DNA of 64,000 bases. Source: Corynebacterium glyciniphilum AJ 3170 (lineage in GTDB: Bacteria; Actinomycetota; Actinomycetes; Mycobacteriales; Mycobacteriaceae). Shown in pieces: positions 28,158-36,182 of the stretch. The notes under the pieces were generated by a model. The model was not told where the DNA came from, did not search any database, and saw only the letters and a list, made by a program, of their open reading frames with translations. Positions within the stretch are counted from its first letter, which is position 1; each line of letters begins with the position of its first letter. The translations under genes were made by a program, and so were the position numbers. The stretch spans positions 16,275 through 80,274 of the forward strand of contig NZ_VDYZ01000015.1 in assembly GCF_007673095.1 (NCBI RefSeq), given 5' to 3'.

Positions 28158-28217
28158 GGGAGGACATGGGAGGACATGGGAGGACATGGGAGGACATGGG
28201 AGGACATGGGAGGACGA
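28158..28217 (+). repeat. 10-bp tandem repeat, six units
   Basis: The unit GGGAGGACAT occurs five times without change (28158-28207), then once with two changes. It lies 17 bases after the MDR gene stop. The copy number is likely variable between strains by slippage. Confidence 0.9.
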
Positions 28218-28233
28218 GGCTAACCCTCGCAGC

Positions 28234-28282
28234 ACCCAGCAACCCCGGAGGTTGGTGCGACCAACCTCCGGGGTTGCTGGGT
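28234..28282. terminator. GCAACCCC-family hairpin, copy 5
   Basis: Perfect 23-base arms (ACCCAGCAACCCCGGAGG...) with a 3-base loop form the strongest member of the family, between two convergent genes. Confidence 0.8.
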
Positions 28283-28285
28283 GAC

Positions 28286-28308
28286 AAGATCCTCATCGAC
28301 CGGTGGGC
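28286..28308. repeat. Duplicated copy of the MDR gene 3' end
   Basis: AAGATCCTCATCGACC plus a further GTGGGC repeats the last codons of the MDR gene (28115-28137) with two mismatches in 23 bases. The copy stands directly beyond the tandem repeat and hairpin, and overlaps the end of the convergent gene. Confidence 0.7.
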
Positions 28309-28664
28309 CAGAGCCGTTCAGCGATCTCCTCGGCATCCAGGCACTGGCTCGTCGGTATCCGCAGGGTGTCGCCGTCCCGGGTGAAGGACACCGCCCGCCG
28401 CGCCAGTCCGGCCGACCGGGAATTCTCCCCCTCCCCCATCTCCGGGACGATGAAGCTGCGGTGACCTGCCCGTCCGCGGGTGTGGCCGACCGGGATCACC
28501 GGGGCAGCGAGGTCCCAGCCGAAATCACCGGTGGCCAGTGCCCTCGCCACCGCCCGGGCTCCCCGCGGCACACCGATTGCCGCGGCGATCTCGCCGTAAC
28601 CGGTCACCTCGCCGTCGTTGATGAGGGCGAGAACCTCCCCCACCCGGGCGTGCAGGTCGTCCAT
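28293..28664 (-). CDS. MGMT-like DNA-binding domain protein (alkyltransferase-like)
   Basis: The 123-residue protein has the C-terminal fold of O6-alkylguanine transferases: ARVGEVLALINDGEVTGYGEIAAAIGVPRGARAVARALA. The methyl-accepting PCHR motif is absent; the corresponding stretch reads GWDLAAPVIPVG, and even the PWHR of classical ATL proteins is not seen. It may therefore flag damaged DNA, not repair it, or have another role. The ATG at 28664 overlaps the stop of the upstream GNAT gene (TGATG), so the purA-GNAT-ATL genes form a tight operon. Confidence 0.75.
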   Translation of the reverse strand: MDDLHARVGEVLALINDGEVTGYGEIAAAIGVPRGARAVARALATGDFGWDLAAPVIPVGHTRGRAGHRSFIVPEMGEGENSRSAGLARRAVSFTRDGDTLRIPTSQCLDAEEIAERLWPTGR

Positions 28665-29191
28665 CAGACCTCCGAGAGCCGCTTCCGGTAGAACACCGAC
28701 TGTGACACCCGGTCGGGGTACACCCGGGGCGCGTTCTCGATGTGCATGCGCTCCGCCCCGTTCTTCTCCATCGAGCGGCACGAGCGGTGGTTCTCGACGT
28801 CGGCACGGAACCACACCTCACCGACACCCGCGGAACGGAGGACGGTGAACATCGCTTCCTTCATCTCCGTGTTGGCCGCCCCGCCGTTGCCCCGCGCCGA
28901 GGGCATCACCCAGGTGTACCCGAGCATCACGGTGCCGGCGGACCGGTCACCGTTGTACACGGTGGTGCTGGCCAGCGGTCGGTCGCCGTCCCACAGTGCG
29001 TAGGTCCGGCGGGCGTCGTCGGCGACGAACTCCGCCAGCGGAAACGGGGAGAACGTGAAGAAGTGGAAGGTCTCGGCCCGGTCCGGTTCCGGCAGGGCCG
29101 CCTCGACGCGGGCGGCGTCCTGTGCGGTCACCCGTCGCATCTCCCGGCCGGTGCCGGTCGGGAAACGTTCGGGCAGCTCAGGCCAGAACAT
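28664..29191 (-). CDS. GNAT-family N-acetyltransferase
   Basis: The 175-residue protein has the GNAT fold. GTVMLGYTWVMPSARGNGGAANTEMKEAMF holds the acetyl-CoA loop (RGNGGA). Then VWFRADVENHRSCRSMEKNGAERMHIEN is the last motif of RimJ/RimL-like members. The substrate is unknown. The ATG at 29191 overlaps the purA stop by one base and its own stop overlaps the next start, so it is translated with purA. Confidence 0.85.
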   Translation of the reverse strand: MFWPELPERFPTGTGREMRRVTAQDAARVEAALPEPDRAETFHFFTFSPFPLAEFVADDARRTYALWDGDRPLASTTVYNGDRSAGTVMLGYTWVMPSARGNGGAANTEMKEAMFTVLRSAGVGEVWFRADVENHRSCRSMEKNGAERMHIENAPRVYPDRVSQSVFYRKRLSEV

Positions 29192-30477
29192 CAGTCGAGG
29201 ACGTCGTGGATGACGATGGTCTCGTCGCGTCCCGGGCCGACGCCCACGTAGGAGACGCGGCAGCCGGACAGTTCCTCCAGGCGGTTCAGGTAGTCCTTCG
29301 CCTTCTGCGGCAGCTCGTCGAAGGACCGGCAGCCGGAGATGTCCTCGTCCCAGGCCGGCATCGTCTCGTAGATCGGGGTGGCGTGGTGGACATCGGTCTG
29401 GCTCATCGGCATCTCGTCGTGACGGACGCCGTCGACGTCGTAGGCCACGCAGACCGGGATCTCACCGATGCCGGTGAGCACGTCGAGCTTGGTGACGAAG
29501 AGGTCGGTGAAGCCGTTGACCCGGGACGCGTACCGGGCGATGACGGAGTCGTACCAGCCACACCGGCGGGTGCGTCCGGTGTTGACCCCGACCTCACCGC
29601 CGGTGGTCTGCAGGTACTCACCCCACTTGTCGAAGAGCTCCGTGGGGAACGGGCCTGCGCCGACACGGGTGGTGTAGGCCTTGATGATGCCCAGGGAGCT
29701 GGTGATCCGGGTGGGGCCGATACCGGAGCCCACGCAGGCGCCGCCGGCGGTCGGGTTCGAGGAGGTGACGAAGGGGTAGGTGCCGTGGTCGACGTCGAGC
29801 ATGGTGGCCTGGCCGCCCTCCATGAGCACGGACTTGCCGGCGTCGAGCGCCTGGTTGAGTTCCAGTTCGGCGTCGATGAGCATCGGGGTGAGCCGGTCGG
29901 CGTAGCCCATGAAGTACTCGACGATCTCGTCGACGTCGATGGCCTTGCGGTTGTACAGCTTCACCAGCATCTGGTTCTTCTGGTTCAGCGCACCCTCGAC
30001 CTTCTGCCGCAGGATCGACTCGTCCAGCAGGTCCTGGGCGCGGATGCCGATGCGGGACACCTTGTCCGCGTAGGACGGTCCGATGCCGCGGCCGGTGGTG
30101 CCGATGGCACGCTTGCCGAGGAAGCGTTCGGAGACCTTGTCCAGGACCTGGTGGTACGGCGCGACCAGCTGGGCGTTGGCACTGACCCGCAGACGGGAGG
30201 CGTTCGCACCGCGTGCCTCGAGTCCGTCGATCTCCTCGAAGAGGGCCTCGAGGTTCACGACGCAGCCGTTGCCGATGACCGGGACGGCGTTCTCGCTGAG
30301 CACACCGGCGGGCAGGAGTTTGAGCTCGTACTTCTCCCCGCCGACGACGACGGTGTGGCCGGCGTTGTTACCGCCGTTGGGCTTGACGACGTAGTCGACC
30401 CGACCGCCGAGGATGTCGGTGGCCTTGCCTTTTCCTTCGTCGCCCCACTGCGCTCCGACCACGATGATTGCTGTCAT
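29191..30477 (-). CDS. purA: Adenylosuccinate synthase
   Basis: PurA joins IMP and aspartate with GTP hydrolysis, the first committed step to AMP. The 428-residue length is standard. The GTP loop is [14 protein letters not shown], followed by [26 protein letters not shown] and [25 protein letters not shown] and the TKLDVLTG motif (GTP base recognition) are near the end. The ATG at 30477 begins [12 protein letters not shown] as usual. Upstream on the minus strand a TACTAGT-like -10 box lies about 50 bases before the start. Confidence 0.97.
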   Translation of the reverse strand: MTAIIVVGAQWGDEGKGKATDILGGRVDYVVKPNGGNNAGHTVVVGGEKYELKLLPAGVLSENAVPVIGNGCVVNLEALFEEIDGLEARGANASRLRVSANAQLVAPYHQVLDKVSERFLGKRAIGTTGRGIGPSYADKVSRIGIRAQDLLDESILRQKVEGALNQKNQMLVKLYNRKAIDVDEIVEYFMGYADRLTPMLIDAELELNQALDAGKSVLMEGGQATMLDVDHGTYPFVTSSNPTAGGACVGSGIGPTRITSSLGIIKAYTTRVGAGPFPTELFDKWGEYLQTTGGEVGVNTGRTRRCGWYDSVIARYASRVNGFTDLFVTKLDVLTGIGEIPVCVAYDVDGVRHDEMPMSQTDVHHATPIYETMPAWDEDISGCRSFDELPQKAKDYLNRLEELSGCRVSYVGVGPGRDETIVIHDVLD

Positions 30478-30585
30478 TAGCTCTGCCGTCGCTTTCCGAT
30501 CCGGTTACTAGTACGTTGACCAACTGAACAGTGTAGCCGGTCGCTCTTGCCGGTCCAGCATCTTCGTCCCGTACTCTTGGGGACC

Positions 30586-31488
30586 ATGACGACCGTTGTG
30601 CTCGCGTGTGGACCACGTGCCGCAGATCTGGTCGGCGCCCTCGTCGCCGACGCTGTCACCCTGCCTGACATGCCGGGACGCCGCGACCTGCGGCTCCTCG
30701 ACGACCTCGCCGCCGCGCACCTGCCGGTCGACGACACACCCAGCCTCGAGGAGATCGCCGCCGCCCCGGACGTCCCCCACCAGGGGGCCCCGCAGTTCGC
30801 ACCGCAGCACCCCGACCGTCCGGTACGGGTGGTCGTGGTCGGGTCGGACGCGGCACTGTCCGCGGTGGTGACCCGCCTGATGCGTATCGACGCGATGTGG
30901 ATGTCCGTCGGCTTCGTTCCGGTGGTCGACGACGGGGAGACCTCGGTTGTCGCTCAGAACTGGCAGTTGTCGATGGTGTCCGGCTCGGGAGGTGGGCCGA
31001 GCGTGGCGGCACTGAACTTCGCCATGACCGCGCCGGTCCGCCCTACCGCGGTCGTCCGCGACGACTCCGGCCTGGTCACCTTGGGGTCGGCGGAGATCTT
31101 CCACACCGGTGCGGAACTCGTCGGGGAGATCATCGTGGACTCGCAGACCCTGTTCGCCAACACCTCGGGCCGGGCCTGGGACGGGCGGACGGGTGCCTTC
31201 GGCGTACGGCTCGTGCCCACCGTCGATGCCCCCGGCCTCGCCGCGACCCGGCTGGTCACCCCGTCGGTGTGGGACGCCGACGCCGCCCGGAACGTCCCCC
31301 GGCGCCGCCTGTTCCGCCGTCCCGCCGAGATCGGCGGCGTAGATCCGCAGGCGGTGCTGACCGGACGCGCATTGCAGGCCGGCGGGGTGGAGCTCACCGT
31401 CGTCCGCGACGGGGTCGTCCATCCCCGTCCCACGTCGAAGGTGACGTTCTACCGGCACCTGCGCGACGGGCAGTTCGTCCGGCGGTGA
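30586..31488 (+). CDS. Conserved hypothetical protein beside purA
   Basis: The 300-residue protein is divergent from purA. It looks cytosolic and alpha/beta: VRVVVVGSDAALSAVVTRLMRIDAMWMSVGFVPV, then GGGPSVAALNFAMT, and GEIIVDSQTLF with TGAFGVRLVPTVDAPG. The order faintly recalls NAD-kinase/diacylglycerol-kinase folds, but the GGDGT motif is missing, so I assign no function. The ATG at 30586 follows TTGGGGACC. The location next to purA suggests a core actinobacterial gene, not an acquired one. Confidence 0.65.
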   Translation: MTTVVLACGPRAADLVGALVADAVTLPDMPGRRDLRLLDDLAAAHLPVDDTPSLEEIAAAPDVPHQGAPQFAPQHPDRPVRVVVVGSDAALSAVVTRLMRIDAMWMSVGFVPVVDDGETSVVAQNWQLSMVSGSGGGPSVAALNFAMTAPVRPTAVVRDDSGLVTLGSAEIFHTGAELVGEIIVDSQTLFANTSGRAWDGRTGAFGVRLVPTVDAPGLAATRLVTPSVWDADAARNVPRRRLFRRPAEIGGVDPQAVLTGRALQAGGVELTVVRDGVVHPRPTSKVTFYRHLRDGQFVRR

Positions 31489-31492
31489 CGCC

Positions 31493-31969
31493 CTACGCGG
31501 TGCGCACCATCGACACGTGGGGGATCCCGCCTTCGTCGTACTCGTCCCCGTAGGTCTCGAAACCGTAGGCGGAGTAGAGACCGGTGATGTAGGTCTGGGC
31601 GTGGAGCACGATCGGTTCACCGGAGTGCAGTTCCACGGCACGCTCGATCAGCTGTCCCGCCAACCCCCGTCCGCGGTACCTCGGGTCGGTCGCGACCCGC
31701 CCCAGCACCCGCCGGACCACCGCGGTGCCGGGCACGTTCCACAGGGCCGGGACGGACAGTGTGCGCAGGTAGGCGACGACCTCCCGGCCACTGCGGATGA
31801 ACACGTGCAGGGTGCCGTCGTCCAGGTCGCGCCAGTCGAGTTCCTCGTCCTCGACCTTCTGCTCGCGCAGGAAGACCTCGGAGCGCAGCCGGGCGATCGC
31901 GTAGACCTCCGTGGTGTCGAGGCCCCCCCAATGCTTGACGGTGATGTCGGACAGAGCGGTTGTTGCCAT
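31493..31969 (-). CDS. GNAT-family acetyltransferase (ElaA-like)
   Basis: The 158-residue protein matches the ElaA group: YAIARLRSEVFLREQKVEDEELDWRDLD at the start, ATDPRYRGRGLAGQLIERAV (acetyl-CoA loop) and LHAQTYITGLYSAYGFETYGDEYDEGGIPHVSM at the end. The ATG at 31969 lies only seven to eight bases from a TACAGT -10 box on the minus strand, so the transcript is probably leaderless. It converges with the gene at 30586. The substrate is unknown. Confidence 0.85.
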   Translation of the reverse strand: MATTALSDITVKHWGGLDTTEVYAIARLRSEVFLREQKVEDEELDWRDLDDGTLHVFIRSGREVVAYLRTLSVPALWNVPGTAVVRRVLGRVATDPRYRGRGLAGQLIERAVELHSGEPIVLHAQTYITGLYSAYGFETYGDEYDEGGIPHVSMVRTA

Positions 31970-32024
31970 GCCAATACTGTATCTGACGACCGTGCCCGAC
32001 CGGCCGCCTGACCCGACGGCTCGG

Positions 32025-33299
32025 CTACGGTCGGTCGGCACCGCCGTCCCCGTCTGTACCACCGGTACCACCGCCCCAGACTTCCGGCGGGAACCGCGGG
32101 TCCTCGACGGTGGGCTTCAGCACCGACATGGCCGACTCACGTGACATGCCGCAGATCTGCAGGGTGTCGACGATGATCGAGCGGCACTGTGCCAGCACAA
32201 CCGTCCCCGACAGCCCCGCGCCCTCTGCGGTGGACAGGTCGGCGCGCCCCGCCAGCACCTGCAGACGACGGGTGATCTCCGGGATCTCCACGAGTTCCTG
32301 ACGGGTGCCCCGGGTGCCGCCCGAGGCGTAGACGGTGCCGAGGTGGCCCAGGGCGTCGGAGATGTCCCGGATGAGGCGGGGCAACTCCGCGTCCGGTTTC
32401 ACGCCGTCGCCCACCATGATCTCAGCCCGCCGGGCGAGCACACGCGAGTTGCGCATGACATTGTCCACCGGCGTGAGGATGCGGTTCATCGACCGCGTGT
32501 ACCGGCGGGCGGACCAGTAGATCGGCGAGATGTTCACCACCTCGTCGCCGCCACCGACCGAGGACATCAGTTCATTGACCCCCGCCTGGGTACCGCGGGC
32601 GGTGGCCAACGCTTCGCCGATGAGCTCCTCGTCACCGTCCTCGATGCCCTGGGCGACGTCGTCGAGCACCAGGGCGGCCTTGCTGATGAGGCTGGCGACC
32701 TCGCGCCGGGCCGCGCGCAACGGACTGTTCGGAATCACCGCGACGACGAGCAGTCCGACGAGGCCACCGATGAGGGCGTCGACCATCCGCTCCCACCCTG
32801 CCTGATCGCCCGGTGGGATCAGCGTGGCGACCAGGACGGCGGAACTCGCCGCCTGGTTGGCCGCGATGGGGCCCTTGTCAACGAAGACGGCCAACAGCAT
32901 GGCACCGAACACCGCCACGGTGATCTGCCACGCCCCCTCACCGATCTGGGAGATGACCAGGTCTCCGATACCGATGCCCACGGCGACGCCGATAACGATC
33001 TCGAGGCCACGACGGGCCCGTTTCCCGCCGTAGGCCCCGAGGCTGATGACCGCGGCGATGGGCGCGAAGAACGGCTGTTCGTGACCGACGATGTTGTGGG
33101 CGATGAAGAAGGCCAGTCCTGCGGACACCGCGCACTGTAACGCAAACACGGAGCTGCCACGCATCCGGTTGACGCGTTCGATGACGGCGATCCGCTGCAG
33201 GGACTCCGCCGCCGCCTTCACCCCGGCGCGGGCCCGGTCGCGTGGGCGTTCACGTGCCCGCCTCTCGCGCTGCTTCTTGCTGTCCGTCATGGAGTCCAT
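32025..33299 (-). CDS. FUSC/aromatic-acid-exporter-type membrane protein
   Basis: The 424-residue protein has six hydrophobic segments in the first half (LQCAVSAGLAFFIAHNIVG to LLVVAVIPNSPL). A long soluble helical part follows (ARREVASLISKAALVLDDVAQ), as in the FUSC/DUF939 exporters related to AaeB. It ends with a Gly/Asp-rich tail. Of the close in-frame starts (33299, 33290), ATG 33299 has AGGACG at a proper distance. It is divergent from a TetR gene, and the 32-bp operator at 33334 lies between, so it is probably induced by the compound it exports. Confidence 0.82.
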   Translation of the reverse strand: MDSMTDSKKQRERRARERPRDRARAGVKAAAESLQRIAVIERVNRMRGSSVFALQCAVSAGLAFFIAHNIVGHEQPFFAPIAAVISLGAYGGKRARRGLEIVIGVAVGIGIGDLVISQIGEGAWQITVAVFGAMLLAVFVDKGPIAANQAASSAVLVATLIPPGDQAGWERMVDALIGGLVGLLVVAVIPNSPLRAARREVASLISKAALVLDDVAQGIEDGDEELIGEALATARGTQAGVNELMSSVGGGDEVVNISPIYWSARRYTRSMNRILTPVDNVMRNSRVLARRAEIMVGDGVKPDAELPRLIRDISDALGHLGTVYASGGTRGTRQELVEIPEITRRLQVLAGRADLSTAEGAGLSGTVVLAQCRSIIVDTLQICGMSRESAMSVLKPTVEDPRFPPEVWGGGTGGTDGDGGADRP

Positions 33300-33333
33300 T
33301 GTGACACGTCCTGTTGCCGGACCCGCGGACGAT

Positions 33334-33365
33334 GATGTACACATGTACATGTACAGATGTACATC
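33334..33365. promoter_or_regulatory. 32-bp ATGTACA operator of the exporter cluster
   Basis: Two 16-base arms, GATGTACACATGTACA and TGTACAGATGTACATC, pair at 14 of 16 positions and contain repeated TGTACA. The element sits exactly between the divergent exporter and TetR genes and can control both. Confidence 0.8.
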
Positions 33366-33383
33366 AACAGGAAGGTACAGGAC

Positions 33384-34019
33384 GTGCCCACACCGGACCA
33401 CGGTGACACCCCTTCGACGCCCGCACCAGGCAAACGTGACCCGGCCGGACGCCGGGCGGCGATCCTGGAGGCCGCCACCGAACTGATCTGCGAGAAGGGC
33501 GCCTCCTCCCTCACCCACCGGGCGGTGGCCGCACGGGCCCACGTCGCCGTGGGGTCCACCACCCAGTACTTCGACAGCATCGACGATCTCAGGGACGAGG
33601 CACTCCAGGTGCTCGCCGACGAGACCGAGGAGGACCTCGCCGAGATCGCCGACCTGCTTGAGAGCACCGGTGACCTGCCGGAGATCATCATGCAGTGTGC
33701 CCGGGTCATGCAGGACTTCCTGGGCGACGCCCGCCAGGTCCGTGCGAATCTGGCGATGATCAGCACCGCGATGACCGACCCGTCGCTGCGTCGGCTCGCA
33801 CTGCAGTGGTCCGACGAACTCACCGACCTCCTCGCCGAGAAGGTCGGACGTGCCCGCGCCTCCGCCGCCGTCGCCTACATCGACGGACTCACCGTCCACG
33901 CCGCCCTCCATAGCGACCCGACAGACGATCCGACGGACGACCCGACAGACGTCGACACCATCGCCACCGTGCTCACCGCACTGCTCGCGATGCCCGACAA
34001 CCAGGAGCCGACCCCGTGA
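33384..34019 (+). CDS. TetR-family regulator of the exporter cluster
   Basis: The 211-residue protein has the TetR helix-turn-helix (RRAAILEAATELICEKGASSLTHRAVAARAHVAVGSTTQYF) and a helical ligand domain. A short DPTDDPTDDPTD repeat lies close to the C-terminus. The GTG at 33384 is preferred, because AGGAAGG is placed correctly and the ATG at 33357 lies inside the operator. The stop overlaps the MFS start (GTGA at 34016). It likely represses the exporter at 32025 and its own operon. Confidence 0.85.
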   Translation: MPTPDHGDTPSTPAPGKRDPAGRRAAILEAATELICEKGASSLTHRAVAARAHVAVGSTTQYFDSIDDLRDEALQVLADETEEDLAEIADLLESTGDLPEIIMQCARVMQDFLGDARQVRANLAMISTAMTDPSLRRLALQWSDELTDLLAEKVGRARASAAVAYIDGLTVHAALHSDPTDDPTDDPTDVDTIATVLTALLAMPDNQEPTP

Positions 34020-35539
34020 CCGCACACCCGTCAGACGGCATGTCCCGCACCGCCCGCTGGGCCGCCACCGCAGTGCTCACCGCCAGCCTGCTGGTGATCA
34101 CGATGGACATGACGATCCTCAACATCGCCCTGCCCGAGATGGCCGCCGAACTGCAGCCGACCTCCACCCAGCAGCTGTGGATCGTGGACATCTACTCGCT
34201 GGTCCTCGCCGGCCTGCTGGTCTCCTGGTCCGCGGTGGCCGACCGGTGGGGACGCAAGAAGATGCTCATGCTGGGCTACAGCTTCTTCATCATCGCCTCC
34301 CTGCTGGTGCTCGTCGCCGACACCGCCAACCAGATCATCGCGATCCGCGCCTTCCTCGGCGTAGGCGGCGCGATGATCATGCCGCAGACCCTGTCGATGA
34401 TCCGCATCATCTTCACCGACCTCAAGGAACGTGCCACCGCACTGAGCATCTGGGCCGCCGTCTCCGGCCTCGGTGCCGCTTTCGGCCCCCTGGTCGGCGG
34501 CGTCCTGCTGGAGCACTTCAGCTGGCATGCCGCCTTCCTGGTCAATGTCCCGCTGATGGGCCTGGCGATCATCGGCGGGATCGTCCTGCTGCCCGAGTCC
34601 ACCGTCGCCAACCCCGGACGGTGGGACGTCTTCGCCGCCGTCCAGTCCATGGTGGGCATGGTGCTGCTGGTGTGGTCGGTCAAGGAGTTCGGCAAGGAGG
34701 CGTCCTTCGCCGTGCCGGGCGCACTGATCGCCTTCGCCCTCGCGGTGGCGGTTCTCGCCTGGTTCACCGTGCGCTGCCTGCGCAGCGACTCGCCACTGCT
34801 CGAACTACGACTGTTCCGCAACCGTCCGTTCACCGCCGGGATCATCGCGGCTCTCGGCTCGACGTTCGCGATGATCGCCGCTCTGCTGCTGCTCGCCCAG
34901 TGGCTGCAACTCGTCGACGGCGCCTCCCCGATCGAAACCGGCGTGAAGCTGATCCCTGTCGCCGTGGCCGCCGCCATCGCATCCATCGCCGCACCACCGC
35001 TGAGCCGACTGGTCGGCTCCCGCGGTGTGCTCGCCGGTGGGCTGATCCTCGCCGGAGGTGGACTGCTCTACATCGGGCTGACCCCCGGGGACGTCACCTA
35101 CACGACGATTCTCGCGGCAATGGTCCTCGTCGGAGCCGGGGTCGGTTCGCTGGCCATCGCCTCGGCGATGATCATGGGAGGGTCCCCCGAGGACAAGGCC
35201 GGTAACGCCGGCGCGCTCGAGGAGGCCTCCTATGAACTCGGCGCGGTGCTGGGGATCACGGTGCTGGGAAGTGTCTCGGCGCTGGTGTTCCGGGACCATC
35301 TGCGCGACATGACGACCGGCCTCGGCCTCCCGGGCGAGGTGGTTGATCCGGCCGGGGAGTCCCTCGGCGCGGCAATGCACATCGCCGAGGAGGCACAGTT
35401 GCCGTCACTGGCAACCAGTGCTGCGGAGGCGTTCACTGACTCACTGCAGTTCGCCGGGATCATCGGCGGGGCGATCATGGTCCTGGTCGGGGCGGCGGTC
35501 TTCGTGATCACGCCGAAAGGAACGCAGGCTGCGCACTAG
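34016..35539 (+). CDS. MFS drug exporter, DHA2 family (14 TM)
   Basis: The 507-residue proton-driven exporter has about 14 hydrophobic segments. Motif C-like LDMTILNIALP (here MDMTILNIALPEM), motif A DRWGRKKMLMLG, and LGVGGAMIMPQTLSMI are those of QacA/EmrB/LfrA-type pumps. The GTG start overlaps the TetR stop, so the two are co-translated. With the divergent FUSC protein this gives two different exporters under one regulator. Confidence 0.9.
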   Translation: MTAHPSDGMSRTARWAATAVLTASLLVITMDMTILNIALPEMAAELQPTSTQQLWIVDIYSLVLAGLLVSWSAVADRWGRKKMLMLGYSFFIIASLLVLVADTANQIIAIRAFLGVGGAMIMPQTLSMIRIIFTDLKERATALSIWAAVSGLGAAFGPLVGGVLLEHFSWHAAFLVNVPLMGLAIIGGIVLLPESTVANPGRWDVFAAVQSMVGMVLLVWSVKEFGKEASFAVPGALIAFALAVAVLAWFTVRCLRSDSPLLELRLFRNRPFTAGIIAALGSTFAMIAALLLLAQWLQLVDGASPIETGVKLIPVAVAAAIASIAAPPLSRLVGSRGVLAGGLILAGGGLLYIGLTPGDVTYTTILAAMVLVGAGVGSLAIASAMIMGGSPEDKAGNAGALEEASYELGAVLGITVLGSVSALVFRDHLRDMTTGLGLPGEVVDPAGESLGAAMHIAEEAQLPSLATSAAEAFTDSLQFAGIIGGAIMVLVGAAVFVITPKGTQAAH

Positions 35540-35552
35540 GTAACGTCACAGC

Positions 35553-35981
35553 TCAGACGGCGAGGACCTCATTTCCGTCATCCGTCGTCGTCGGCGCTGG
35601 TGCGCTGGCCGCCAGAGTAGCAACCCGCTGGTGTGATACGCCGAGAATGACCCCGATGTCGCGCAGCGAATAGCCCTGCTGCTTCAGCTGGGCTACCAGG
35701 TCTCGACTGGCACGCGCCGCCCGTTCATTGACGTCGTCGGCCTGCGCTCGCAGGGACTCCACCTGGATCTTCAGCTCCGCCACGTCCGAGGGCAGTATCG
35801 GCTTGACGGAAATATCGATATCGGACTGGTTCAACCCTGACAGATAGGCGATTGCTTCGCGCATCTCGTCGGCGGCGCGATCCAGGCGACGAGTCTGAGA
35901 AACAGCGCCGACGTCGGGACACTCGAGGACCCACATCGGTTCGGAGCCTCGTTCTGCCGTCACGGTGAATGTGGGCATCAT
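35553..35981 (-). CDS. HicB-like protein with C-terminal helix-turn-helix
   Basis: Residues 1 to about 60 have the HicB partial RNase-H-like pattern (FTVTAERGSEPMWVLECPDVGAVSQTRRLDRAADEMREAIAYL, read in pieces). Residues about 100-125 are a helix-turn-helix (QGYSLRDIGVILGVSHQRVATL). No HicA toxin gene is adjacent. A short upstream frame ending YDQYADELGKGWWR overlaps the start and might be a leader or a toxin remnant. The ATG at 35981 follows GGGAAAGGG. The palindrome GTCAAC-N5-GTTGAC at 36060 lies next to a TAATAT -10 box, so the protein probably regulates itself. It has 142 residues. Confidence 0.65.
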   Translation of the reverse strand: MMPTFTVTAERGSEPMWVLECPDVGAVSQTRRLDRAADEMREAIAYLSGLNQSDIDISVKPILPSDVAELKIQVESLRAQADDVNERAARASRDLVAQLKQQGYSLRDIGVILGVSHQRVATLAASAPAPTTTDDGNEVLAV

Positions 35982-36059
35982 CGCCACCACCCTTTCCCTA
36001 GCTCGTCTGCGTACTGGTCGTAGAACTTCCTGATTACCGCGGTACGTTTCAAGATATTA

Positions 36060-36076
36060 GTCAACCCCCTGTTGAC
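36060..36076. promoter_or_regulatory. GTCAAC palindrome at the HicB-like promoter
   Basis: GTCAAC-CCCCT-GTTGAC has perfect 6-base arms. It abuts a minus-strand TAATAT (36059-36054), the probable -10 of the HicB-like gene. Confidence 0.55.
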
Positions 36077-36182
36077 ATTCACGACGTCAGCAGATTCGCC
36101 AGCTTGCCGAGAAAGACCTGTGGCCCCAGGCCCAGTGTAGGTCAGGCCGTAACCATCGCAGGTCTGGACAGTCCTGACCCGC

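Noticed and set aside
28158..28217. 10-bp repeats as a CRISPR or minisatellite-coded peptide
   Set aside because: There are no spacers between units, and the readable peptide frames lack a start and stop context.
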